A stretch of DNA of 64,000 nucleotides, from assembly GCF_046600715.1 (NCBI RefSeq), contig NZ_JBJMAV010000005.1:62001-126000 (forward strand), read 5' to 3'. The notes beneath the pieces are model-generated. The model was not told the DNA's origin, made no database searches, and was given only the letters and a program-made list of their open reading frames with translations. Made by a program: the position numbers and the translations under genes. Within the stretch, counting starts at the first letter, position 1, and each line of letters begins with the position of its first letter. Positions 46,560 to 54,713 of this stretch are shown piece after piece. Source of the stretch: Lysobacter_C viscosus (GTDB lineage: Bacteria; Pseudomonadota; Gammaproteobacteria; Xanthomonadales; Xanthomonadaceae).

Positions 46560-47696
46560 TCATTCCATCAGGGTGGCCCAGCCTTCCACGCCTTCGATGC
46601 GTGACAGGATGATCTTCACGCACACCAGCAGCGGCACCGCGAGCAACAGCCCGACGATTCCCCACATCCAGCCGAACAGCAGCAGGGCCAGGATCAGGAT
46701 CAGCGGCGAGATGCGCATCCGCCGGCCGAGGATGATGGGGGTGAAGATCTGCCCTTCCAGCGTGTGCAGCAGCAGGTAGATGCCCGCCGGCAGCAGCGAC
46801 ATCCACAGCTCGTCGAAGGCCACGAAGCCCATCACCAGCATCATCAGGATGCCGATCAGCGGACCCACGTACGGGGCGTAGTTGAGCAGGGTCGCCATCG
46901 TGCCCCACAGCAACGCTTCGGGCAGCGGGACCTTCAGCATGTACAGGATGCCGGCGAAGAGCATGCCGACGGTCACGTTGATCAGGCTGATGGTGAACAC
47001 ATAGCGCGACACCTCCACCTCGATCGAATGCATGATCTCCACGGTGACGCGCTTCTGCTGCCGGCTGGGCATCAGCGCGATCGCCTTTCGTTGCAGTTGT
47101 TCGCCATACACCATGAAGAACAGCGTCAGCAGCACCACCGCCAGCACCGATGCCAGCATTTTCGGGGTGGTGAACAGCGAGGCATACGGGTCGTCCACCT
47201 TGGTTCGTACCACCTGCACCGGCTGGCCCTTGTCGTCCCCGCTGGCGACGCGCGCGATGTCCTCGGCTGCGTTGCTGGCGTCGTCCATCGGCTTGGTCAG
47301 CTCGCGCAGCTTTGGCGCGATCTCGCCCATGGCACGCGGCGCTTGCCTGACCCACTCGGACGCTGGTTCGATCAACTGGTAGCCCAGGGCGCCCGCCACG
47401 GTGAGGCCGCCCAGAAGCACCAGCAGCGCGGCCAGGAAAGTGGGGATGTACAGGCGGCGCAGGGCGCGGATGATCGGGTTGCCCAGCAGCGACAGGAACA
47501 TGGCCAGCAGGATGGGCAAGAGGATGGCTTGCGCGGCCCACATCGTGTAGCCGACCGCCAGTACCGCCAGCACCACCAGCGCGACGGGGGCGCGGGGGCG
47601 GGGTTTCCGCGCGGGGGCGGGCTCCGCTTTCTGGTCGTGGTCGTGGTCGTGGTCGAAGGCCGGCTCCCGCCCGGACGTGCCAGCCGGCGTGGTCAC
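46560..47696 (-). CDS. AI-2E/PerM-family transporter
   Basis: A 378-residue membrane protein with about seven helices. The cytoplasmic N-terminus contains the repeat HDHDHDQ, and later come the family blocks LPILLAMFLSLLGNPIIRAL, LNYAPYVGPLIGILMM and GRRMRISPLILILALLLFGWMWG. Members export varied small molecules or ions; AI-2 transport should not be assumed. The GTG start overlaps the stop of the preceding small gene by four bases. Confidence 0.9.
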   Translation of the reverse strand: MTTPAGTSGREPAFDHDHDHDQKAEPAPARKPRPRAPVALVVLAVLAVGYTMWAAQAILLPILLAMFLSLLGNPIIRALRRLYIPTFLAALLVLLGGLTVAGALGYQLIEPASEWVRQAPRAMGEIAPKLRELTKPMDDASNAAEDIARVASGDDKGQPVQVVRTKVDDPYASLFTTPKMLASVLAVVLLTLFFMVYGEQLQRKAIALMPSRQQKRVTVEIMHSIEVEVSRYVFTISLINVTVGMLFAGILYMLKVPLPEALLWGTMATLLNYAPYVGPLIGILMMLVMGFVAFDELWMSLLPAGIYLLLHTLEGQIFTPIILGRRMRISPLILILALLLFGWMWGIVGLLLAVPLLVCVKIILSRIEGVEGWATLME

Positions 47697-48046
47697 GGCA
47701 TGTCACCCATTGCACCGGCACCCGGCGCCTGGGTGGCCGCCATGTCGGTGGCCGCATCGGCCGCGTCCTCGGCGTCGGCGGATGCCTGCTTGGCGTTCTG
47801 GCTGGCCAGCATGGTCGAGACCAGCGAGATCACCCGCAGGATGCTGGTGCCGTCGCCGCCGGCGCGGCGCCTGCGTCGCCCGGCCATGAAACCGGTGGCC
47901 AGGCCGGCGACGACGATCCGTCCCGGGGTCCAGGCCAGGCGCCAGGAGCGCTTCACCTGGCGCATGTCGGCGCTGTATTGGCGCTCGCGTGCTTCCAGTG
48001 CCATCTCGGCCTGCTCCACCTTGTGCAGCAGCTTGTCGAAACTCAT
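47693..48046 (-). CDS. Small protein in a yqjD/yqjE-like trio (YqjK position)
   Basis: A 117-residue protein. The first 45 residues form a basic amphipathic helix (FDKLLHKVEQAEMALEARERQYSADMRQVKRSW), followed by a short hydrophobic segment and an Arg run (GRRRRR), then an Ala-rich tail. I do not recognise a named family. It follows a DUF883-like and a holin-like gene, the place taken by yqjK in E. coli, so a role in the same envelope complex is a positional inference. Confidence 0.7.
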   Translation of the reverse strand: MSFDKLLHKVEQAEMALEARERQYSADMRQVKRSWRLAWTPGRIVVAGLATGFMAGRRRRRAGGDGTSILRVISLVSTMLASQNAKQASADAEDAADAATDMAATQAPGAGAMGDMP

Positions 48047-48111
48047 CGGGGCGGTGTCCAGGTAGGGGCGATGGGGGGTGGGGCGGGAGAGGGAATGTGA
48101 CCCGGGACCGA

Positions 48112-48873
48112 TCAGGGCGGCGTCACGTCCACGCCGAGCTTGTCGTCCTTGAGCGGCCTGTCGCCGTTCTCTTCCTGCGACTCCTCGGCGACGTCCTTGG
48201 CCGAACGTGCGTCGCCCGCCCGCGGGCTGAAATCGGCAAGCTCCCCGATGCCCAGGCGCGCCAGCTGCCGCCGGGTCGCCTGCATCCGGGTGTGGTCGAA
48301 GTAGCGCATGGCCTGCCAGGCCGCGAACCAGGTGATGGCGATGCTCAGTGCAGAGGTCAGCAGCATGGATACCGACCACGGCAGGCCGGCCTCGCGGCTG
48401 AGGAAGACGATGAGTGCAGCCATCAGTAACAACCACGCGGTGGCGCCGAAGGCGATCGCCATGCCGGTGAACGCAAGGGTCCGGCCCATGGCGCTGCGCG
48501 CCAACGAGAAGTCCGCCGACACCAGCGTGCGCAGCGCGCGCGCTGCATCGCCCGCGGCGCCCAGGCTGGACCGGCCCGCCTCGCCCAGTTGTCGCAGGGA
48601 CTCGAGGACGTCGGGCTGCGGCTGGTCCGGGTCGGGAGTCGAGGCCTGGCGCTCGGCGGCGTCGGCGACGTCTTCGGCCCGGTTGCGGGACTGCCGCCGC
48701 CGCGCGTCCTCGCCGGCATCCCGGGCCCGGATGCGCGCCTCTTCCTCGGCGTTCTCGCGGGCGTGCCGGTCGATGGCCTCGCGCGCAGCCGCCGACAGGC
48801 GGTCGGCGGGCGCGCTGTACTCGTCACCCGACGGCCCCATGCGCGGATCCAGGCGTGGATCGCGTGGGGTCAC
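48112..48873 (-). CDS. Phage-holin-family membrane protein (YqjE-like, PF07332 type)
   Basis: A 253-residue protein with a long charged, coil-prone N-terminus (to about 105) and two membrane helices around 130-150 and 160-185 (GATAWLLLMAALIVFLSREAG and MLLTSALSIAITWFAAW). This matches the holin superfamily III/YqjE group, which despite its name is chromosomal and not lytic. GTG at 48873 is the start. Its neighbours are the DUF883-like and YqjK-position genes. Confidence 0.8.
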   Translation of the reverse strand: MTPRDPRLDPRMGPSGDEYSAPADRLSAAAREAIDRHARENAEEEARIRARDAGEDARRRQSRNRAEDVADAAERQASTPDPDQPQPDVLESLRQLGEAGRSSLGAAGDAARALRTLVSADFSLARSAMGRTLAFTGMAIAFGATAWLLLMAALIVFLSREAGLPWSVSMLLTSALSIAITWFAAWQAMRYFDHTRMQATRRQLARLGIGELADFSPRAGDARSAKDVAEESQEENGDRPLKDDKLGVDVTPP

Positions 48874-48929
48874 CGGGCGCCCTCGTCATGGTGCAGGGGC
48901 GGGCGCATGTCGCGGGACGGCAACAGCAC

Positions 48930-49292
48930 TCAGCGGTCGCCGTTGCGGGCCAGCTTGGCGAGGATGAAGCCCGCGGCGAAGGCCACGCCGAACGATGCCA
49001 GCGGACGCTCGCGGACCAACTCGGCGGCCGAGTCGACCAGGTCCATGCCCTTCTCCATCAGCATGTCCACCTGCTCGCGCGCGGCGCCGCCGGCGCTCTC
49101 GGCCGCGGCGATGCCGGCCAGTGCGCTGTCGGCCAGGTCGGCCTTGATGGTCGCCTTGCCCAGCATGAGCTCGTCACCGGCCGCGCCGGCCGCACCCTTG
49201 ATCGCGTGGCCGGCGTCGACCGCCGCCTGCTTGAGGTTGCTGCCGGCGTCACCGAGGTTGCTCTTCATTGCATCGGTCGAAGTGGGGGACAT
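48930..49292 (-). CDS. DUF883 (ElaB/YqjD-like) protein
   Basis: A 120-residue helical protein with a C-terminal glycine-containing membrane helix (RERPLASFGVAFAAGFILAKLA), the hallmark of YqjD/ElaB. E. coli YqjD tethers ribosomes to the inner membrane in stationary phase. The N-terminal part is Ala-rich and helical. It is the first of three minus-strand genes laid out like yqjD-yqjE-yqjK. Confidence 0.82.
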   Translation of the reverse strand: MSPTSTDAMKSNLGDAGSNLKQAAVDAGHAIKGAAGAAGDELMLGKATIKADLADSALAGIAAAESAGGAAREQVDMLMEKGMDLVDSAAELVRERPLASFGVAFAAGFILAKLARNGDR

Positions 49293-49356
49293 GGATGGAT
49301 CTCCTGAAATTTCTGGGGTGGGGGTGGCGGTCGGCCCGCGGGGTCTCCGTGGGCGG

Positions 49357-50805
49357 CTACTGCATCTGCAGCACCCCTTGGCGACCGCCGCGCATGATGC
49401 GCAGCACCAACTGTGCGGGAGGCTGTGTGAAGCCTGCGCGGAAGCCGGGCAGGTCGTCGAAGCCGCCGGCGCTGGAGGCCACGATCACATCGTTGGCCAT
49501 CAGCCCGCTGCGTGCCGCGGGGGAGCCTGCCGCCACCGCTTCCACCCACACCCCGGCCACGCGGCCGGACTGGCGCAGCCGTTCGGGCAGCTCGGCGATG
49601 GTCGCGCCGGCCAGGCGCGGGTCGATGGACGCCCCATCCACGCTGCGCGGTTGCTCGCGCAGCATGGTTGCCAGCGACAGCGGCTTGCCGTCGCGGCGGA
49701 CCTCCAGCGTGATCGGGCTGCCCACCCGCTGCAGGCCCTCGAAGTTGCGCAGGGCGGCCGCGTCGTCGATGCGCTGGCCATTGGCCGAGAGGATTACGTC
49801 GCCACGCTTGATGCCGGCCTGCGCCGCTGCCGACCCTTCGTAGACGCGCGTGACCACCGCGCCGCGCGCTTCGCCCAGCGCCAGTGCCTGCGCCAGGCGG
49901 GCGTCGACCGTCTGCGTGTCCAGCCCCAGGGTGCCGCGCCGCACCTCGCCGGTGGCGACCAGCTGGGCCATGACCTCGCGCGCCAGGCTGGTGGGGATGG
50001 CGAAGCTCAGGCCGATGTTGCCGGCCATCGAGCCGCGCGGATTGAAGCTGGCGGTGTTGATCCCGACCAGTTGGCCGTTGAGGTTGACCAGTGCGCCGCC
50101 GGAGTTGCCCGGGTTGATCGAGGCGTCGGTCTGGATGAAGTTCTGGTAGCCCAGCCCGCGGATGCCCGAGCGCCCCACCGCCGAGACGATGCCGCTGGTG
50201 ACCGTCTGGCTCAGCCCGAACGGGTTGCCCACCGCCACCACGAAGTCGCCCACCCGCAGTGCTTCGGAGTCGGCCAGCGGCAGCGCCTGCAGGTTGTCGG
50301 CCTCGATGCGCATCACCGCGATGTCGGTGTCGGGGTCGGAGCCGACGAACTCGGCCGGCAACGTGCGTCCATCGCTGAGCGTCACCGACACCTCGTCGGC
50401 GTTCTCGATCACGTGGTGGTTGGTCAGCAGGTAACCGTTGGCCGCGTCCACGATCACCCCCGAGCCCAGCGACTCGTTGATGCGCTCCTGCGGCACGTTG
50501 GGGAACAGGCGCCGGAACATCGGGTCGTTGGCGAACGGGTTGCGGATGCGCACCACCTGCTTGGTGTGCACGCTGACCACCGCCGGGGTGACCCGGGCCA
50601 GCATCGGCGCAAGCGACGGCATCGGCTGCCCGCCCACCGCGCCGGGCAGCGCGCCGGCGGTGGGCGCGGCGATGGCGGCGGGCGACGCGGCAGCCGGGGC
50701 GTGGAGCGCATCGCGCACGGCGGTGGCGGCAAATCCACCGAACGCCGCCGCCAGGGTGAGGGCGAGCAGGGTGCGGGTTGCAGGGGGCAGCGGGGTCTGG
50801 GACAT
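49357..50805 (-). CDS. DegQ/DegP-like periplasmic serine protease
   Basis: A 482-residue HtrA-family protease. The signal sequence (about 10-30) lacks a clear lipobox. The trypsin-like domain holds His in TNHHVIE, Asp in DTDIAV and Ser in GNSGGAL; two PDZ domains follow (about 285-370 and 395-480). Length and sequence suit DegQ or MucD types, which degrade misfolded envelope proteins. The second PDZ domain is rather divergent. Confidence 0.92.
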   Translation of the reverse strand: MSQTPLPPATRTLLALTLAAAFGGFAATAVRDALHAPAAASPAAIAAPTAGALPGAVGGQPMPSLAPMLARVTPAVVSVHTKQVVRIRNPFANDPMFRRLFPNVPQERINESLGSGVIVDAANGYLLTNHHVIENADEVSVTLSDGRTLPAEFVGSDPDTDIAVMRIEADNLQALPLADSEALRVGDFVVAVGNPFGLSQTVTSGIVSAVGRSGIRGLGYQNFIQTDASINPGNSGGALVNLNGQLVGINTASFNPRGSMAGNIGLSFAIPTSLAREVMAQLVATGEVRRGTLGLDTQTVDARLAQALALGEARGAVVTRVYEGSAAAQAGIKRGDVILSANGQRIDDAAALRNFEGLQRVGSPITLEVRRDGKPLSLATMLREQPRSVDGASIDPRLAGATIAELPERLRQSGRVAGVWVEAVAAGSPAARSGLMANDVIVASSAGGFDDLPGFRAGFTQPPAQLVLRIMRGGRQGVLQMQ

Positions 50806-51087
50806 GGGGGGCTCGTGGTCGGTTCGCGCGAATGGATCGGGGCACGGACGGCGTGCGCAGCGGCCAGGCTAAGGCTGCACAGGATATCGGCGGGCCGTTC
50901 AGTTTCGACCCCCCGGGGTAAATCGGCCATGAAAGACCGTCAGCGAGACGGCCTCCAGGGCAGGCCCGGCAGAGGCCGCGACGCCCTGGTCGGGTCGTCC
51001 ATAGGGGCCACCAGCGTGCCCCGTTGGTCGGTGCATGTCGCCGCCCGGAGGTCATGCCCGCGCCCCGTGCCGGGGGTCAAAAAACGT

Positions 51088-51116
51088 TTGACAGCCCCGG
51101 GGGGCGGGCGTAGTTT
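51088..51116 (+). promoter_or_regulatory. Candidate nrdJa promoter
   Basis: TTGACA (51088-51093), 17 bases and TAGTTT (51111-51116) make a good -35 and a passable -10. A second option uses TTGACC at 51115 with TACATG at 51137, which would place the NrdR-like palindrome over the -10 box. Motif match only. Confidence 0.5.
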
Positions 51117-51131
51117 GACCCCTCGCCTCGG

Positions 51132-51147
51132 ACACTACATGTTGTGT
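51132..51147. promoter_or_regulatory. NrdR-box-like palindrome
   Basis: ACACTACATGTTGTGT agrees with the NrdR-box consensus acaCwAtATaTwGTgt at 14 of 16 positions; the two departures are symmetric (C and G). NrdR represses ribonucleotide reductase genes. Usually two boxes occur about 30 bases apart; I find only one clear copy. Confidence 0.6.
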
Positions 51148-51454
51148 CCATGGAACGGAAACGGCCCAACCTGAAGGGTTTTACCCGGGTTGCAAGGTTT
51201 CCGGGCGATGGCAGCCACCGAGCGCGCTGCCACCGGGGACGGGGTGCGGAACGGGGGCGGACAGGCCACAGGCGCAACGACGACACGACCGGCACGACGC
51301 GACGCACCCGCGGCGCGGGCAGGCCCTTCGCGCCGGCGGTGGCAGGAGCGTTGCCAGCAACACACAACCCGCAACACATACAACAAGAACACACCACCAG
51401 GAATCGGACCCGGCAGCCCCACGTGACCGGATCCCCAAGGGAGACAACACAAGC

Positions 51455-53605
51455 ATGAGCACGGTGCGCCTCGAGGCGGTCAAGAAGGCAATGGACAGGG
51501 ACATCGCGTTGCAGCCCGCGTCGATGGACATCTGGGACAAGAAGTACCGCCTGAAGACCAAGACCGGCGAGGCGGTGGACGCCGACATCGACGCCACCTA
51601 CCGCCGCGTCGCCAAGGCGTTGTCCGGGGCCGAGTCCACCGCCGAGCTGCAGCAGTACTGGATGGAGCGCTTCACCTGGGCCCTGCGCCGCGGTGCGATC
51701 CCCGCCGGCCGCATCACGTCCAACGCCGGCGCGCTGGAGCACAAGCCTGCGACCTCCACGATCAACTGCACGGTGTCGGGCACCATCGAGGATTCGATGG
51801 ACGGCATCCTGGACAAGGTCCACGAGGCCGGCCTGACGCTCAAGGCCGGCTGCGGCATCGGTTACGAATTCAGCACCCTGCGGCCGCGCGGCGCGTTCGT
51901 CGCCGGCGCCGGCGCGTATACCTCCGGCCCGATGTCCTTCATGGATATCTACGACAAGATGTGTTTCACCGTGTCCTCGGCCGGTGGCCGCCGCGGCGCT
52001 CAGATGGGCACCTTCGACGTCTCCCACCCGGACGTGAAGGACTTCATCCGCGCCAAGCGCGAGGACGGCCGCCTGCGCCAGTTCAACCTGTCACTGCTGA
52101 TCACCGACGGCTTCATGGAAGCGGTGGCCAACGACAGCGACTGGCCGCTGGTGTTCCCGCTCAACATCAAGGAAAAGGGCGACGTCGACCTGGACGATGC
52201 CGGGCAGGTGGTGTGGCGCGAATGGCCGACCCACCGCAACTACGTCAGCCGCGAGGACGGCCTGGTCGCCTGCAGGGTCTACGGCCAGATCCGCGCCCGG
52301 CACCTGTGGGACATGATCATGGTCTCGACGTACGACTACGCCGAGCCGGGCTTCATCCTGATCGACCGCGTCAACGAGATGAACAACAACTGGTGGTGCG
52401 AGGCGATCCGCGCCACCAACCCGTGCGGCGAGCAGCCGCTGCCGCCCTACGGCGCCTGCCTGCTGGGCTCGGTCAACCTGACCAAGTTCGTGCGCAACCC
52501 CTTCACCGAACAGGCCACGTTCGACTGGGACGAGTACAAGGAAGTGGTGCGCGTGTTCACCCGCATGCTCGACAACGTGGTCGAGGTCAACGGCCTGCCG
52601 CTGCAGCAGCAGCGCGACGAGATCATTCGCAAGCGCCGCCATGGCATGGGCTTCCTCGGGCTGGGCAGCACCCTGACGATGATGCGCATGAAGTACGGCG
52701 AGGCCGCCTCGTGCGAGTTCACCGAGCGCATCGCCCGCGAGATGGCGATCGCCGGCTGGGAAACCGGGCTGGAGCTGGCCCGCGAAAAGGGCCCCGCGCC
52801 GATCATGGAAGAGGAGTTCGAGGTCACCGCCGAGATGCTGCGCAAGCGCCCGGAGATGAAGGCCGACGGCTGGAAGCTGGGCCAGGCGATCAAGGGCCGC
52901 GTGCTGCACGCCAAATACTCGCGCTACATGCAGCGCGTGGCCGAGGCCGCGCCGGAGCTTGCCGCCGAGCTGGCCGAAGTCGGGGCGCGCTTCACCCACC
53001 ACAGCTCCATCGCCCCCACCGGCACCATCTCGCTGTCGCTGGCCAACAACGCCTCCAACGGCATCGAGCCGTCCTTCGCGCACCACTACAGCCGCAACGT
53101 GATCCGCGAAGGCAAGAAGTCCAAGGAAAAGGTCGACGTCTTCTCCTTCGAGCTGCTGGCCTACCGCGAGCTGGTCAACCCCAGGGCGATGCCGTACTCC
53201 GACGACGATGCCGCGCGCCTGCCGGACTACTTCATCAGCGCCGACGACATCACCCCCAAGGCGCACGTGGACGTGCAGGCCGCCGCGCAGAAGTGGGTCG
53301 ACAGCTCGATCTCCAAGACCGCCAACGTCCCGACCGACTACCCGTACGAGGACTTCAAGGACATCTACACCTACGCCCACGCGCAGGGCCTGAAGGGCTG
53401 CACCACGTTCCGCTTCAACCCGGCCGCCTTCCAGGGCGTGCTGGTCAAGGAGGCGGACCTGGAGAACACCACCTACCGCTTCGAGCTCGAGGACGGCGCG
53501 GTGGTCGAGGTCAAGGGCAACGAACAGATCGAGTACGACGGCGAGATGCACACCGCCGCCAACCTGTTCGACGCGCTCAAAGAGGGCTACTACGGCAAGT
53601 TCTGA
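51455..53605 (+). CDS. nrdJa: Adenosylcobalamin-dependent (class II) ribonucleotide reductase, NrdJa
   Basis: A 716-residue catalytic subunit that reduces ribonucleotides using a cobalamin-derived radical, with no need for oxygen. Asn322, Cys324 and Glu326 in TNPCGEQPLPPYGACLLGSVNL form the radical site; Cys105 in STINCTVSG is the first redox Cys. Loop blocks GRRGAQMGTFDVSHPD and APTGTISLSLANNASNGIEP fit NrdJ. The C-terminus stops at YYGKF with no Cys pair and no TSCPD domain; these are encoded by nrdJb, as in the split NrdJ of Pseudomonas aeruginosa. AAGGGAG lies 11 bases before the ATG. Confidence 0.95.
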   Translation: MSTVRLEAVKKAMDRDIALQPASMDIWDKKYRLKTKTGEAVDADIDATYRRVAKALSGAESTAELQQYWMERFTWALRRGAIPAGRITSNAGALEHKPATSTINCTVSGTIEDSMDGILDKVHEAGLTLKAGCGIGYEFSTLRPRGAFVAGAGAYTSGPMSFMDIYDKMCFTVSSAGGRRGAQMGTFDVSHPDVKDFIRAKREDGRLRQFNLSLLITDGFMEAVANDSDWPLVFPLNIKEKGDVDLDDAGQVVWREWPTHRNYVSREDGLVACRVYGQIRARHLWDMIMVSTYDYAEPGFILIDRVNEMNNNWWCEAIRATNPCGEQPLPPYGACLLGSVNLTKFVRNPFTEQATFDWDEYKEVVRVFTRMLDNVVEVNGLPLQQQRDEIIRKRRHGMGFLGLGSTLTMMRMKYGEAASCEFTERIAREMAIAGWETGLELAREKGPAPIMEEEFEVTAEMLRKRPEMKADGWKLGQAIKGRVLHAKYSRYMQRVAEAAPELAAELAEVGARFTHHSSIAPTGTISLSLANNASNGIEPSFAHHYSRNVIREGKKSKEKVDVFSFELLAYRELVNPRAMPYSDDDAARLPDYFISADDITPKAHVDVQAAAQKWVDSSISKTANVPTDYPYEDFKDIYTYAHAQGLKGCTTFRFNPAAFQGVLVKEADLENTTYRFELEDGAVVEVKGNEQIEYDGEMHTAANLFDALKEGYYGKF

Positions 53606-53831
53606 CCGGTGCCGCCGCACGCGCGGCGCATCGCGGCGGGGGCGGCCGTACCGCCCCGCGCCGACCCCGGGCCGGGTCGGCGGACATCGAAACGGCCCGT
53701 GCGCCAAGGCTTGCAGGCGGTCGACGACAACGTCGGTTCACTGTGTTTTGCGCGCGCAGCAGGTATAGCATCGCTCCGTGGAACAACCTCCACTATTGCA
53801 ACGCCACTTTTTACGCCCGTTAGGAGGGCTC

Positions 53832-54602
53832 ATGAGCAACGGCAATGGAGTGACGGCGTCCCTGTCTCAGGCCGCCGAGAACGTCAAAGAAACCGCCATC
53901 AACGTGGGCGGCGTGATCGCCAGCACCGCCGAGGGCGCGCTCAAGTCGGCCCAGAAGACTGCAAAGAACGCACGCAAGTCCGCCAAGAAGGCGGTCGGCA
54001 CCGCCAAGAAGAAGCTCGCCGCCGCCAGCGCCAATGCCAAGAAGGAAGCCGGCACGCTCAAGCGCAAGACCGCCGCCAAGAAGGCAGCCACCGCCAAGAA
54101 GGCGACGGCCAAGAAGGGCGCGGCCACCCGCAAGGCCACCACGGTGAAGAAGGCGACCAAGTCCGCGACCAAGAAGGCCGCGACCTCGGTGCGCAAGACC
54201 ACCGCCAAGGCCGCCAGGAAGACGGCCGCGGCCAAGAAGACCGCCGTGCGCAAGACCGCTGGCAAGAAGGCCGCCGCCACCCGGGCCAAGAAGGCAGCGG
54301 TGCGCTCCACCGCCGCCAAGAAGGCCGCGGCCACCCGCGCGCGCACGTCGCCGGCCAAGAAGTCCGCGACCAGCAAGACGGCGACCCGCAAGACCGCAGG
54401 CAAGAAGGTCGCCAGCAAGAAGACCGCCAGCAAGAAGGTTGCCAGCAAGAAGGCCGTGAGCAAGAAGGCGCCTGCACGCAAGGTCGCCAGCAAGAAGGCC
54501 GCCCCGCGCAAGACCGTTGCCAAGGCACCGGTCCGCAAGGCCGCCGCCAAGCGACCGGCCGCACGCAAGTCCGCACGCAAGACGTCGTCCGCGACGCGCT
54601 GA
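53832..54602 (+). CDS. Lysine-rich histone-H1-like / AlgP-like protein
   Basis: A 256-residue, extremely basic, low-complexity protein. After a short N-terminal stretch (SNGNGVTASLSQAAENVKETAINVG) the rest is built of KKAA-, KKTA- and KKVASKKT-type repeats rich in Lys, Ala, Thr and Arg, as in AlgP/histone-H1-like DNA-binding proteins. TAGGAGGG precedes the ATG at 53832, and TATAGC (53764-53769) may be its own -10 box. It lies between the two halves of a class II ribonucleotide reductase, 226 bases after nrdJa and 111 before nrdJb. Length may vary by repeat slippage. Confidence 0.88.
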   Translation: MSNGNGVTASLSQAAENVKETAINVGGVIASTAEGALKSAQKTAKNARKSAKKAVGTAKKKLAAASANAKKEAGTLKRKTAAKKAATAKKATAKKGAATRKATTVKKATKSATKKAATSVRKTTAKAARKTAAAKKTAVRKTAGKKAAATRAKKAAVRSTAAKKAAATRARTSPAKKSATSKTATRKTAGKKVASKKTASKKVASKKAVSKKAPARKVASKKAAPRKTVAKAPVRKAAAKRPAARKSARKTSSATR

Positions 54603-54713
54603 TCCGGCACCGCACCACCCGCCCTCCCCGTGACCCGGGGCGGGCGGCCCGGGCCCGGCCCGGCCGACACCACCCGCAGCACACCACGCACCACCGCACC
54701 AGGAGCAGGGCCG

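Larger units (their letters stand above)
50806..51454. other. Long regulatory gap upstream of nrdJa
   Basis: 649 bases between two divergent genes. It contains a candidate promoter and an NrdR-box-like palindrome (listed separately) near 51.1 kb, and then a leader of about 300 bases that is purine-rich and repetitive (ACACAACC, ACATACAACAAGAAC) before the start codon. I searched by eye for a cobalamin riboswitch, expected for a B12-dependent enzyme, and did not find one. Confidence 0.5.

Noticed and set aside
48112..48873. Prophage holin
   Set aside because: Although the family name contains holin, no phage gene is nearby and the neighbours match the chromosomal yqjD/yqjE arrangement.
50938..51454. 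Cobalamin riboswitch before the B12-dependent nrdJa
   Set aside because: GCCAC-type words occur near 51216 but the conserved B12-box context and flanking helices are not there.
54610..54660. Terminator between the histone-like gene and nrdJb
   Set aside because: CCGCCCTCCCCG faces CGGGGCGGGCGG with one mismatch, a strong hairpin, but no T run follows, so termination is not supported.
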